Positions 33,616-41,778 are shown, counted from the stretch's first letter. The stretch is 57,035 nt of DNA from Gemmatimonadota bacterium (GCA_018660835.1 JABJJN010000069.1:1-57035); one strand, 5' to 3'. Notes: a model not told the origin generated them from the letters alone. Numbers and translations: made by a program.

Positions 33616-33881
33616 GCACGTACTTGTAGTCGTCTCTTGTCCAAAGCCGCTCGCCACGAGGGGCTCGCCCGTCTCGAGGGCCTTCGCCGCCGCGAGCCAT
33701 CCCGGCCCTGCAACGCCTCTCGCCCATGACAGAATCAACCCAGAGCATTCCCGCAAGCCTTCTGGTGCTGCAATTTCTGCAGCTATCGTCTGATTCTGCT
33801 GGTAGAGATGCGTCGACGGTTGACGGTTGAATAATCATATGCCTCTATTTTACAATATCTTACACCACTATAAAGACAGCG

Positions 33882-33896
33882 TGGCACCGCCTTTGC
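33882..33896 (+). promoter_or_regulatory. Sigma-54 (-24/-12) promoter upstream of the EIIA gene
   Basis: TGGCACCGCCTTTGC matches the consensus TGGCAC-N5-TTGC exactly. It is nearly the same as the amtB promoter at 40311. An NtrC-type activator is encoded just upstream. Expected transcript start is about 33908. Confidence 0.85.
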
Positions 33897-33968
33897 CTTG
33901 TAGTGTATGAAGCATGGATCATCTCTACGGGACGTGCAGCACCGAGTGTTTTGATAGAATCGTGTTAC

Positions 33969-33984
33969 GTTGAATAATTTCAAC
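33969..33984. repeat. Inverted repeat in the EIIA leader
   Basis: GTTGAA-TAAT-TTCAAC, a perfect 6-base palindromic stem with a 4-base loop, within the predicted untranslated leader. Confidence 0.5.
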
Positions 33985-34055
33985 AGGTTACTAAGATCTC
34001 AGACGATTCTTGCAGAACGAATTTGTTCCACAGATTGATTCAGAATTGCGTTCCA

Positions 34056-34070
34056 GTGCAAGAATTGCAC
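34056..34070. repeat. Inverted repeat in the EIIA leader
   Basis: GTGCAA-GAA-TTGCAC, a perfect 6-base stem; an alternative pairing CAGTG (34054-34058) with CACTG (34070-34074) is mutually exclusive with it. It lies 42 bases before the TTG start of the EIIA frame. Confidence 0.5.
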
Positions 34071-34111
34071 ACTGCTTAGAAACAACTCGTAACAGAATAT
34101 AAAACAACGAC

Positions 34112-34645
34112 TTGACGACAAAACCTCCAGAGCAGGCACAATCCAGTGCAGAAATTGCAGAAGGACAGGCAAGTGTGCTGTCCACGCTACTGCATCCTGA
34201 TTTGCTGATTGCAGGACTGGACGTGTCAGGCAAGATCGAAGCGGTCAAGCATTTGATCGACCGACTTCACGAGCAGGGCGTGATCGGCGACAGCCTTGCC
34301 TTCTTGCAGGCTGTATTGGAGCGAGAGAACCTGCAGAGCACAGTGCTGGACGGTGTCATCGCACTACCACACGCTCGCGGTCGAATGGTGAAGCGACTCG
34401 GAATAGCGATCGGCACAGACCCTGAGCGCTCGATCGACTTTCCCTCAGGCGATGAGCGGCATCAAGTGGGCCTCATCTGCCTCATTGCCGTGCCGGCAGA
34501 CGCGCCGGGTTTGTATCTGAAATTGATCGGCGTCCTGGCGCGAGCATTCAGCGAGCCAGAATTCGTCGACACAATCATCGCGACGCAGGATGCGACGCGT
34601 ATGCACCAGTTGTTGACAGACCGCCTCGAGATCTGCGGCCTGTGA
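34112..34645 (+). CDS. PTS EIIA type-2 domain protein (PtsN/EIIA-Ntr-like)
   Basis: Phosphoryl-transfer regulatory protein of the fructose/nitrogen PTS EIIA fold. Seen: LLHPDLLIAGLDVSGKIEAVKHLIDRL, LERENLQSTVLDGVIALPHAR with the phospho-His in ALPHA, and the GLICLIAVPADAPGLYLKLIGVLARAF helix-strand. No EIIB/C or HPr gene is nearby, so a regulatory (Ntr-type) role is likely. The frame opens with TTG at 34112, without a ribosome site; GTG at 34175 has AAGGA ten bases upstream and would give about 156 residues, the usual EIIA-Ntr size, so I think 34175 is as likely. Predicted to be sigma-54 dependent. Confidence 0.85.
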   Translation: MTTKPPEQAQSSAEIAEGQASVLSTLLHPDLLIAGLDVSGKIEAVKHLIDRLHEQGVIGDSLAFLQAVLERENLQSTVLDGVIALPHARGRMVKRLGIAIGTDPERSIDFPSGDERHQVGLICLIAVPADAPGLYLKLIGVLARAFSEPEFVDTIIATQDATRMHQLLTDRLEICGL

Positions 34646-34768
34646 TCGTCTTCGTCCTCGAACGAGCGGTCCTACTGGTTCCTCTGGCGGTTGCCGCCGG
34701 GGTCATGGAAGACAACCTGAAAATGACATTTACGATTCACGACCCCACAACGCCCGGGAGTAACTGAT

Positions 34769-35641
34769 ATGGCGTACACACTGCAAGAAGTATTGAAGGA
34801 CGAAGAGAGCGCTTTGCGCCTCTATTTCGATGACATTGCCGACTCAACGCCTTTGTCGCGTGAGAAGGAAGTTGAATTGTCAGCCAAGATTCACGCTGGC
34901 GACCAGGAGGCACGCGACGAACTGGTGCAGGCCAATCTGCGCTTCGTCATCGACGTAGCCAAGAAGTATCAGAATCGTGGCCTGTCCTTGTCGGATCTGA
35001 TCAGTGCTGGCAATGTCGGCCTCATGACCGCAGCCACGCGCTTCGACGGTGAGAAGGGCTTCAAGTTCATCTCCTACGCTGTGTGGTGGATCAAGCAGTC
35101 GATTCTGCAGACCATCGCTGAGCACGCTCGTACCGTGCGCTTGCCGCTGAACAAGCTGAGCCTGTTGAAGGATATCTCCAAGGCAAGCCGTAAGCTCGGT
35201 CAGGGTCGTGAGACGGATCCTCATGTCGACGAGATCGCCAAGGAACTCGACATGGCTCCTGAGGACGTACTCGACACCATGATGCATGCACGCACAGTTC
35301 GTTCGCTGGATGAGAGCTTTGAAGAGGATGATGAGCGCAGCCTGATGAACATTCTGCGCGATGACAACCAGGCGACGCCCGATCTGCACGTGATGGAATC
35401 GGCCGCCCGCAATCAACTCGACGAGGTACTCGAGAGTCTTGACGAACGCGAATTCCGCATTATCCGCCTCTACTTCGGTCTCGACGGCAATGAGTCGATG
35501 ACACTGGAAGAGATCGGCGGCACGATGAATCTGACCCGCGAGCGTGTCCGTCAGTTGAAGGAACGCGCCCTCGGTAAGTTGCGTCACCCGCAGCGCTACC
35601 AGGCACTGTTGGCCATCTGCGACGACAACGAGGTGTTTTAA
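34769..35641 (+). CDS. Sigma-70 family factor, primary type lacking region 1.1
   Basis: RNA polymerase sigma factor, 290 residues. Seen: region 1.2 (DEESALRLYFDDIADSTPLSREKEVEL), region 2 (ANLRFVIDVAKKYQNRGLSLSDLI, then EKGFKFISYAVWWIKQSILQ), region 3 (RTVRLPLNKLSLLKDISKASRKL) and region 4 (MTLEEIGGTMNLTRERVRQLKERALGKLR). All DNA-contact helices are present, so it should read -10/-35 promoters like those seen in this window. The absence of region 1.1 and the size match the short RpoD-type factor of Bacteroidetes/Chlorobi or a group 2 factor. ATG start with GGGAG upstream; single gene with its own terminator. Confidence 0.9.
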   Translation: MAYTLQEVLKDEESALRLYFDDIADSTPLSREKEVELSAKIHAGDQEARDELVQANLRFVIDVAKKYQNRGLSLSDLISAGNVGLMTAATRFDGEKGFKFISYAVWWIKQSILQTIAEHARTVRLPLNKLSLLKDISKASRKLGQGRETDPHVDEIAKELDMAPEDVLDTMMHARTVRSLDESFEEDDERSLMNILRDDNQATPDLHVMESAARNQLDEVLESLDEREFRIIRLYFGLDGNESMTLEEIGGTMNLTRERVRQLKERALGKLRHPQRYQALLAICDDNEVF

Positions 35642-35788
35642 AGACCCTTCGCGGATTCGAGTGGCACGTTCGCCATTCGAATGGTATCCCACCCTTCGGG
35701 GTGTGATCGAAATCGCGCGCGATCGGATTCACAAGTGCGATCAAGGTTGCCGTAGGTAACCAGGATTGCTTCGCGATAGTAAAGCAAG

Positions 35789-35841
35789 AGCCGGGTGACG
35801 AGCGTCGATGACGCGGGATTCGTCATCCGGCTTTTTCTTTT
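35789..35841 (+). terminator. Rho-independent terminator after the sigma-factor gene
   Basis: AGCCGG-G-TGACGA (35789-35801) pairs with TCGTCA-T-CCGGCT (35820-35832) and is followed by TTTTCTTTT. An extra UUCG-capped hairpin (CACCC-TTCG-GGGTG, 35690-35703) lies upstream in the same gap. Confidence 0.88.
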
Positions 35842-35886
35842 GTATGGACCTATGGTTAGCCATTTGCCAGGCCAGACAGAAAGGCG

Positions 35887-36423
35887 ATGACGATGAGGCT
35901 GTGTGTCTACTGCGGTTCCAAGAGAGGCGGAGACGTCCGCCACCACGATGCGGCCGTTTCTTTGGGAAGTGAAATGGCCGCACGGGGAATCGACCTGGTC
36001 TACGGTGGCGGCCGCGTGGGTCTCATGGGTGATGTAGCCGATGCGGTGCTTTCGGCTGGTGGCAAGGTAACCGGCGTCATTCCCCGAGCTCTCATGGATA
36101 TGGAAGTTGGCCACCTGGGTGCAACGGAACTCGTCGTCGTCGACGACATGCATCAACGCAAAGCCATGATGTCCCGAGAGGCAGATGCCTTTGTCGCGCT
36201 CGCTGGAGGCTATGGCACGCTGGAGGAGTTGTTTGAGATGGTGGCGTGGTCACAGTTGGGAATCCACGCCAAGCCCGTGGGTCTGCTGAACACAGCCGGA
36301 TACTACGATCACCTGCTCAAGTTCCTCGATAGCAGCGTGCAAGCAGGCTTCCTACACGCGCCCCATCGCGACCTCATCAAGGTCGCCGACGATCCAGTTG
36401 CCCTGTTGGATCAACTGTCTTGA
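35887..36423 (+). CDS. LOG-family cytokinin-riboside-monophosphate phosphoribohydrolase-like protein
   Basis: Rossmann-fold nucleotide hydrolase, 178 residues, the typical short LOG form. Seen: MRLCVYCGSKRG at the N terminus, LVYGGGRVGLMG and the signature written ALAGGYGTLEELFE, where Ala takes the place of the usual Pro in PGGYGT. Catalytic Arg/Glu (HQRKAMMSREADAF and TLEE) are kept, so activity is still plausible. The ATG at 35887 is followed by a second ATG six bases later that gives the family's usual N terminus. Second LOG protein in the window; the first is 16325-17404. Physiological substrate in bacteria unclear. Confidence 0.88.
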   Translation: MTMRLCVYCGSKRGGDVRHHDAAVSLGSEMAARGIDLVYGGGRVGLMGDVADAVLSAGGKVTGVIPRALMDMEVGHLGATELVVVDDMHQRKAMMSREADAFVALAGGYGTLEELFEMVAWSQLGIHAKPVGLLNTAGYYDHLLKFLDSSVQAGFLHAPHRDLIKVADDPVALLDQLS

Positions 36424-36487
36424 AGGCGCCTTCGACATGGGTTTGGCACAGCCAACCCAAACCCGAAAAAGGTCGCTTGCGACCTTC

Positions 36488-37516
36488 TCAGACCCAGCGA
36501 TCGTCGTCGCCGGATGCGGACGAGAGGTCGACGGCTCCCTGACTTTCGAGCTGACGAAGAGTTTGCACCACCTGCATCTGCGCATCTTCCACATCGCGCA
36601 GTCTCATCTTTGGCAAGTGGGCCACATCCTCCATCCATTGTGCACGGCGGCGCTCGGACATGTTGCTCAGGATACGATCCAGAACTCCTTTGCCCGCTGT
36701 TTTCATCGCCGCCTTCAACACCTCAAGCTCGACATTCTCCAGCAGGGCCAGAATCTCTCGATCCGCCAGCCTGGAGATATCGTCAAAGGTGAACATGCGC
36801 TGACGCACTTCGTCGGCCACTTCCGGATCAGCGGCGTCAAGCTTCGACAGCAGCTGCTGCTCCAATGATGTGCCAACGCGATTGAGGATATCAGCGGCAA
36901 CACGCACCCCTTCAACCTGTTGCCCCCCTGACAGGACAGATTCAAGAGTCTGCGAGAGCCCCTCTTCGACCTGTTGCAAGACCTCAGGTGAGACACTTTC
37001 CAGCGTCGCAATGCGGTGCGCGATCTCCGTCTGTAAGTCGTGTGGCAGATTCTCAAGGATCGCTGCCGCCTGCTCGGGACGCACCTGCGTCATCATCAGG
37101 GCAATCGTCTGCGGATGCTCACGTCTGATATACGGCGCCACCTGTGAGGGATCTGCCTTGTCGAGCGCTTGAAACCCGGAACCGACAGGGGCGCCGCCCA
37201 AGCGCTGCATCATCTGTGCAGCGCGATCCGGTCCAAGAGCACTCTGCAGCAGATCGTGGGCGATGTCGTGCCCACCGCGGGCACCTTGCAAACGCCCCGT
37301 CTTCAAATCATCCTCGAACTCAGCTACGACTTCATCCTGGATCTGCCTTGGGATGTTCTTGAGATCAGCAATTGCGCGGGTGATATACTCCACCTCGTCA
37401 TCCTCGAATTGCCCGAGCAACTCGGCCGCCAGATCCTGCCCCAGCGTGACCATCAGAATGGCGGCTCGTTGCCAGCGATCCAGTCCGGCCCCTGACGTCT
37501 CGTGCTGATCGCTCAT
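36488..37516 (-). CDS. fliG: Flagellar motor switch protein FliG
   Basis: Rotor protein of the flagellar switch that couples stator force and CheY-P signal. Seen: ILMVTLGQDLAAELLGQF N-domain, the EHPQTIALMMTQVRPEQAAAILENLP motif of the middle domain, and the C-domain MFTFDDISRLADREI...NMSERRRAQWMEDV, where the charged torque helix is present. 342 residues from ATG 37516, which has GGGGAG upstream; the longer open frame begins inside the neighbour and its Pro-Ser repeat is only the DTE repeat read in another frame. No other flagellar gene is nearby, which is unusual as fliG normally sits in the fliF-fliN cluster. Follows the UVR gene by 16 bases. Confidence 0.9.
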   Translation of the reverse strand: MSDQHETSGAGLDRWQRAAILMVTLGQDLAAELLGQFEDDEVEYITRAIADLKNIPRQIQDEVVAEFEDDLKTGRLQGARGGHDIAHDLLQSALGPDRAAQMMQRLGGAPVGSGFQALDKADPSQVAPYIRREHPQTIALMMTQVRPEQAAAILENLPHDLQTEIAHRIATLESVSPEVLQQVEEGLSQTLESVLSGGQQVEGVRVAADILNRVGTSLEQQLLSKLDAADPEVADEVRQRMFTFDDISRLADREILALLENVELEVLKAAMKTAGKGVLDRILSNMSERRRAQWMEDVAHLPKMRLRDVEDAQMQVVQTLRQLESQGAVDLSSASGDDDRWV

Positions 37517-37532
37517 TCGTCGTCTCCCCGCA

Positions 37533-38339
37533 TCACTCGGTGTCGGACTCGGTGTCGGGCTCGGTGTCGGGCTCGGTGTCAGGCAGATCTCGTAACTGAT
37601 CTCGCAGTTGCGCCGCCTGCTCAAAAGCCTCGTCAGTGATCGCCTCTTCGAGCGCCTTCTCAAGTCGCTCGCGCTCACTCAGGGGTTTTCGACCGCGGAT
37701 CTCTTGTGCCAACTCGTCGAGGGCTTCCACCGAGCGTTCGCGCTCGGCATGAAATTCTTCAGCATCCACATGGTCAAGCGCCTCAATTCGTTGCCTGGAT
37801 TCACTCAGTACCCTGAGGGCGCGATCGAACTTCTCGTCGTCTGCTAACTGCGAAGACAGGGCCGTCGCGTGGATCCTGATGATATAGGGCCACCATTTCT
37901 GCAGATTCATGCGATCCTCGTCGAGGACAGCAAACTGATGGAGGAATTCGAAACAGCCCATGTTCCGCTCCGTGTCACGAATGACTCGCTCATAGTCCTT
38001 CACTTGCAGGAGAAAGACATAACGGCCGTAGACCTGGGCGGATTCTTCGAACAACTCTTCGCAGGATGGGTGATTGAGCGCAAAACCCTCCTCACTTCCC
38101 GCCCGCTGCTCGTGTTCAACAAGCGTGTCGCGATAGTGATCGAGAGCAAAGTCTCGGTCGTGTGGCCGCTTACCGTCGGGACGCCCGTCCAGATTTAGCT
38201 GCAGGATCCCTTGAAAGGCCCCCTGATCGACGCGGACCTGGATCTTTGCGACGCCGTCATCGCCCCGGATTCGTCGCACATTCGAATCTGGGTCGTATTT
38301 CCAGTCGTCGAGTATTTGGCTGATATCGTGATTCATCAT
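37533..38339 (-). CDS. UVR-motif protein, paralogue of 13721-14488, in an operon with fliG
   Basis: 268-residue soluble protein. N-terminal domain with IRGDDGVAKIQVRVDQG...LDGRPDGKRPHDRD matches the paralogue; the helical middle differs more; near residue 230 it carries the UVR motif ERLEKALEEAITDEAFEQAAQLRDQLRD. The C terminus is an acidic tandem DTEP-type repeat from a 12-base DNA repeat. No enzymatic motif. Start ATG 38339 has GGAG eight bases upstream; 38336 is equally possible. Co-transcribed with fliG from the promoter at 38423. Two copies with such conserved N-terminal halves define an unnamed family here. Confidence 0.75.
   Translation of the reverse strand: MMNHDISQILDDWKYDPDSNVRRIRGDDGVAKIQVRVDQGAFQGILQLNLDGRPDGKRPHDRDFALDHYRDTLVEHEQRAGSEEGFALNHPSCEELFEESAQVYGRYVFLLQVKDYERVIRDTERNMGCFEFLHQFAVLDEDRMNLQKWWPYIIRIHATALSSQLADDEKFDRALRVLSESRQRIEALDHVDAEEFHAERERSVEALDELAQEIRGRKPLSERERLEKALEEAITDEAFEQAAQLRDQLRDLPDTEPDTEPDTESDTE
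37537..37584. repeat. 12-base tandem repeat, four copies
   Basis: Four head-to-tail copies of TCGGTGTCGGGC (with single changes) at 37537-37548, 37549-37560, 37561-37572 and 37573-37584. On the minus strand it encodes the DTEP-DTEP-DTES-DTE tail of the UVR protein. Such repeats change copy number by slippage without shifting frame. Confidence 0.9.
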
Positions 38340-38422
38340 TCGACTCCGCCGCAAGGTGTCAGGCAATCCCCCCTTGGGAGGTTTGTGGCACCGAATCGGG
38401 TTGCCAAGGCTGGCATAAGTTT

Positions 38423-38451
38423 ATGGTAGCCGCCACCCTGAGGGATGTCAA
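38423..38451 (-). promoter_or_regulatory. Sigma-70 promoter for the UVR/fliG operon
   Basis: Minus strand TTGACA (38451-38446), 17-base spacer, TACCAT (38428-38423). Perfect -35; -10 matches 4 of 6. The spacer (AGGG, ending GGC) resembles that of the paralogous gene's promoter at 14536-14564. Confidence 0.75.
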
Positions 38452-38569
38452 TCAGAGTCCAATCCTCACTTGACGGATCACTGGGAATAGTAGATCATTC
38501 CAAATAGGACATTTTTGTAGTTTATGAAAATATCAAGACATTTTCGTCATTTTCGAATGAGGCCAGAAA

Positions 38570-40120
38570 TTGAGCCAGGCATCTCCGCAGATTAGCGACC
38601 AGCAGTTGCTCTCGTCCTTGTTGGAGATCGGCGATTTCCTCGGCTCTGGATCGGAGTTTGAGGACTCCTTGCGGGCGATCCTGCGTGTCCTCAGCGATCG
38701 GCTACACATGCATCGCGGCACGATGAGTCTTCTTCAACAGGGCCAGGAGCGACGCGAAGTGGTCATTGATATCGCCTATGGATTGAGCCAGGACGAGATC
38801 GACCGCGGCCGATACAAGGTGGGCGAAGGAATCACCGGTCGCGTCGTCGCCTCGGGGAAACCCGTCATCGTTCCCCGCATCAGCTCCGAGCCACTCTTTC
38901 TCGATCGCACGGGCTCGCGCACAACGAGCGAAAAAACTCATACATCCTTCGTTTGTGTGCCAATCCCCCTCAAAGGCCAGGTCATCGGCACACTGAGCAC
39001 GGACTGCCCCTACACAGACGACGTGACCCTGCAGGCGAATGTCCGCTTCTTGTCGATCGTCGCTGCCATGGTGGCACAGAACGTCGCGTCGCGACAGCGG
39101 GCACAAGAGCAATGGGCAAGTTTGCTGGATGAAAATCAACGCCTGCAGAGCGAATTGAAGGATCGCCACCACCCCACCAATATCATTGGGAACTCGCGCC
39201 CCATGCAGGAAGTGGGAGATCTGGTGGGCATGGTGGCCCCATCAGACGCGACGGTGCTGCTGCGAGGCGAGAGTGGCACAGGCAAGGAACTCGTCGCCGA
39301 TGCGTTGCACTACCACAGCCTTCGCGCCCCCAAGCCCTTCGTCAAGGTCCATGTAGCTGCCCTGCCCGAGAGCCTCGTGGAGTCTGAGTTGTTTGGCCAT
39401 GAGAAGGGTGCCTTCACGGGGGCCACCGAGACCAGAATCGGCAGATTCGAGCGCGCCGACGGGGGGACGATCTTCCTCGACGAAATCGGTGAATTGCCCC
39501 CCTCCGTACAGGTCAAACTTCTGCGGGTTTTGCAGGCTCGACAGGTAGAGCGCCTCGGAAGCCAGGAACCCCGCATCATCAACGTGCGAATCGTAGCAGC
39601 TACCCATGTCGACCTTGAGCAGGCTGTGGCAGATGGCAACTTCCGCGAGGATCTATTCTACCGACTCAATGTGTTCCCCATCTTTGTGCCGCCTCTACGC
39701 GAGCGCAAGTCGGATATCATGCTACTCGCTGATCATTTCCTCGAGAAGTACAGCCGGGAACATGGCAAACAGATGCGGCGGATTTCCACTCCCGCCATCG
39801 ACATGATGACCGCCTATCATTGGCCTGGGAATGTGCGCGAATTGGAGAATTGCGTGGAACGCGCCGTCATCCTCTCCGTGGACGGGGTCGTTCACGGCCA
39901 CCACCTACCGCCCAGCTTACAGACGGGGGATAGTTCGAATACGCCCATGTCAGGATCACTCGAGACCATGATGGACGCCTACGAAAAGGAGATCATTGTC
40001 GAGGCCCTGAAGAATACCCGCGGCAACATGGCGAAAGCGTCGAGAATCCTGGGCACGACACCGAGGATCTTCTCATATCGCGCCAAGAGGCTCGGCCTTG
40101 CCCCGAAAGACTATAAGTAG
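38570..40120 (+). CDS. NifA-like sigma-54 activator (GAF-AAA-Fis)
   Basis: Enhancer-binding activator, 516 residues. Seen: GAF domain at about 15-175, AAA+ domain with Walker A GESGTGKE (233-240), ELFGHEKGAFTGA (GAFTGA at 280-285, canonical), GGTIFLDEIGELP and LFYRLNVFPIFVPPLRERKSDI, and a C-terminal Fis-type helix-turn-helix (NTRGNMAKASRILGTTPRIFSYRAKRLG). The domain order is that of NifA/NorR/VnfA. No CxxxxC linker is seen, so it is not the redox-sensitive NifA subtype. TTG start with GAGG upstream. Its terminator and then amtB-glnK follow, so it probably activates the sigma-54 promoter at 40311. Confidence 0.88.
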   Translation: MSQASPQISDQQLLSSLLEIGDFLGSGSEFEDSLRAILRVLSDRLHMHRGTMSLLQQGQERREVVIDIAYGLSQDEIDRGRYKVGEGITGRVVASGKPVIVPRISSEPLFLDRTGSRTTSEKTHTSFVCVPIPLKGQVIGTLSTDCPYTDDVTLQANVRFLSIVAAMVAQNVASRQRAQEQWASLLDENQRLQSELKDRHHPTNIIGNSRPMQEVGDLVGMVAPSDATVLLRGESGTGKELVADALHYHSLRAPKPFVKVHVAALPESLVESELFGHEKGAFTGATETRIGRFERADGGTIFLDEIGELPPSVQVKLLRVLQARQVERLGSQEPRIINVRIVAATHVDLEQAVADGNFREDLFYRLNVFPIFVPPLRERKSDIMLLADHFLEKYSREHGKQMRRISTPAIDMMTAYHWPGNVRELENCVERAVILSVDGVVHGHHLPPSLQTGDSSNTPMSGSLETMMDAYEKEIIVEALKNTRGNMAKASRILGTTPRIFSYRAKRLGLAPKDYK

Positions 40121-40183
40121 AGTCGGGGACGATCCATAGGGCCAGACATTTCAGAATTATCAGACAGCAGTTTTCTACATAAA

Positions 40184-40214
40184 TGTCGTCTTCCTTAGGG
40201 AGGACGACACTTTT
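40184..40214 (+). terminator. Rho-independent terminator after the NifA-like gene
   Basis: TGTCGTCTTCC (40184-40194) pairs with GGAGGACGACA (40199-40209, one G-U) around TTAG, then CTTTT. 64 bases after the stop. Confidence 0.8.
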
Positions 40215-40310
40215 GTTGTCTAATGAGCACCTCTAATTGTTCATTGAGGTATAACGCAACACACTGTTTTTACATCCCTTACAACAGACATCAAAGTTCA
40301 TCTTGGCTCT

Positions 40311-40325
40311 TGGCACCGCCCTTGC
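40311..40325 (+). promoter_or_regulatory. Sigma-54 (-24/-12) promoter of amtB-glnK
   Basis: TGGCACCGCCCTTGC matches the TGGCAC-N5-TTGC consensus exactly; predicted start near 40337, leaving a 77-base leader before amtB. Differs from the 33882 promoter at one base. Confidence 0.9.
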
Positions 40326-40413
40326 ATGGTGAAGTTGGTCCCTTGGAGTACAGAATCCGACATGCGCCACCTTCACATTCAGTTTTCATCTCGATAGGAG
40401 TAGCACGGGCCTG

Positions 40414-41778
40414 ATGCACAGAAACCTGATGCACATTTCACGAATTCGTCTGGCCTCGCTGATCACCGCAGCGATTGTCATTTTAGGAGACTCAACCCAG
40501 GCCGTTGCCGAAGGGATCACCTCCATGGAGGAATTCCAGAGCATGCCCCTGGTCTACCCCAAGTTCATGGTCGACAACCTGTGGATTCTTATCTCCGCAG
40601 CCTTGGTCTTCGTCATGCACCTCGGCTTTGCGACACTGGAAACGGGGCTGACACGCCAGAAGAACACGGTCAATATCCTGTTCAAGAATATCTTCATCGT
40701 TTCCGTTGGCATCCTGACCTACGCGTTGACCGGCTTCAATACCATGTATCCGGGAGATTTCAATGGGTTCATCTCGATTCTCGGTCCCATTGGCTTTGGC
40801 GGGGATGATGTCGCGAATCTGACAGCCAACTACGGGCCAGGTGCCTACACCTACTGGTCCGACTTCATCTTCCAGGCCATGTTCGCTGCCACGGCTGCGA
40901 CCATCGTCTCTGGTGCCGTCGCCGAACGAGTCAAGCTCACAGGATTCATGGCGTACGCCGCTATCCTGGTCGCCTTTCTCTACCCAATTGCCGGCTCCTG
41001 GAAATGGGGCGGCGGGTGGCTCGACGGGATGGGCTTCTATGACTTTGCCGGCTCCTCCATCGTTCATGCCTTCGGCGGCTTCTCAGCCCTGGCCTGCGTG
41101 CTCATCCTTGGCCCGCGCCGCGGCAAGTATGTCGACGGGCAAGTACGTCCGATTCTCGGACACAGTATGCCCCTGGCAACAATCGGCGTATTCCTCCTTT
41201 GGCTGGGTTGGTTTGGTTTCAATGGTGGCTCCGTGCTAAGCGCCGATCCGGGTCTCGTGAGCCTCGTCTTCGTCACGACATCACTGGCTGCAGCGGCGGG
41301 AGCCCTTGCCTCGATCTTCACGTCCATGGCGTATTTGAAAAAGCCGGATGTCTCGATGGCGCTCAACGGTATCCTGGCAGGCCTAGTCGGCATTACCGCC
41401 GGCGCTGATTCTGTCACCTGGATCGGCGCCATTCTGATCGGCCTGGTCGCCGGAACCATCGTCGTCTTTGCCATCATCATCATCGATCGCATCCAGATCG
41501 ACGATCCCGTCGGCGCCATTTCCGTACATGGGATATGTGGCATGTGGGGCACCATTGCTGTCGGCATCTTCAGCACGAACGCCGATCACACTGTGACGAT
41601 TCAGATCATCGGAACACTGAGTTATGCCGCTTTTGCTTTCGTGGCGTCGCTGATCCTGGCATCGCTGGTGAAGGCAACGATTGGTTTTCGCGTCAGTGCG
41701 GAAGAAGAGGACGAGGGACTCGACATGAGCGAACATGGCCAGCCCGCTTACGCCGACTTCCAACACATCAACAACTAA
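40414..41778 (+). CDS. amtB: Ammonium transporter Amt
   Basis: Inner-membrane trimeric channel for ammonium uptake. Seen: an N-terminal signal-like segment, then about 11 transmembrane helices with MHLGFATLETGLTRQKN, GAVAERVKLTGFMAYA, SSIVHAFGGFSALACVLILGPRRGKY (first pore His in SIVHAFGG) and ISVHGICGMWGTIAVGIF (second pore His in SVHGICG). 454 residues, normal. Followed by glnK 28 bases later, the classical pair in which PII gates the channel. Expressed from the sigma-54 promoter at 40311, so nitrogen-limited expression is likely. Confidence 0.95.
   Translation: MHRNLMHISRIRLASLITAAIVILGDSTQAVAEGITSMEEFQSMPLVYPKFMVDNLWILISAALVFVMHLGFATLETGLTRQKNTVNILFKNIFIVSVGILTYALTGFNTMYPGDFNGFISILGPIGFGGDDVANLTANYGPGAYTYWSDFIFQAMFAATAATIVSGAVAERVKLTGFMAYAAILVAFLYPIAGSWKWGGGWLDGMGFYDFAGSSIVHAFGGFSALACVLILGPRRGKYVDGQVRPILGHSMPLATIGVFLLWLGWFGFNGGSVLSADPGLVSLVFVTTSLAAAAGALASIFTSMAYLKKPDVSMALNGILAGLVGITAGADSVTWIGAILIGLVAGTIVVFAIIIIDRIQIDDPVGAISVHGICGMWGTIAVGIFSTNADHTVTIQIIGTLSYAAFAFVASLILASLVKATIGFRVSAEEEDEGLDMSEHGQPAYADFQHINN

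Larger units (their letters stand above)
33616..34111. other. Intergenic region with a sigma-54 promoter and a structured leader
   Basis: 496 bases before the EIIA gene. The first ~200 are GC-rich without an ORF; from 33830 the composition turns AT-rich. It holds a consensus sigma-54 promoter (33882-33896) and, downstream of the predicted transcript start near 33908, two perfect inverted repeats (33969-33984 and 34056-34070). The ~200-base untranslated leader is long enough for a regulatory RNA. Confidence 0.6.

Noticed and set aside
32818..33756. 312-codon open frame antisense to the NtrC-like gene
   Set aside because: The plus strand shows complete AAA+ and Fis motifs; the minus frame has none.
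34880..35692. 270-codon open frame antisense to the sigma factor
   Set aside because: The sigma factor is complete on the plus strand; the antisense frame is a shadow.
37537..37584. CRISPR array
   Set aside because: Units are 12 bases, directly adjacent, without spacers; it is a coding microsatellite.
37517..37678. Pro-Ser/Thr repeat N-terminal extension of FliG
   Set aside because: It is the 12-base repeat of the UVR gene read in another frame; the FliG ATG at 37516 has its own ribosome site.
38570..40120. Evidence for nitrogen fixation
   Set aside because: A NifA-like architecture is shared by many activators; no nif structural gene is in the window.
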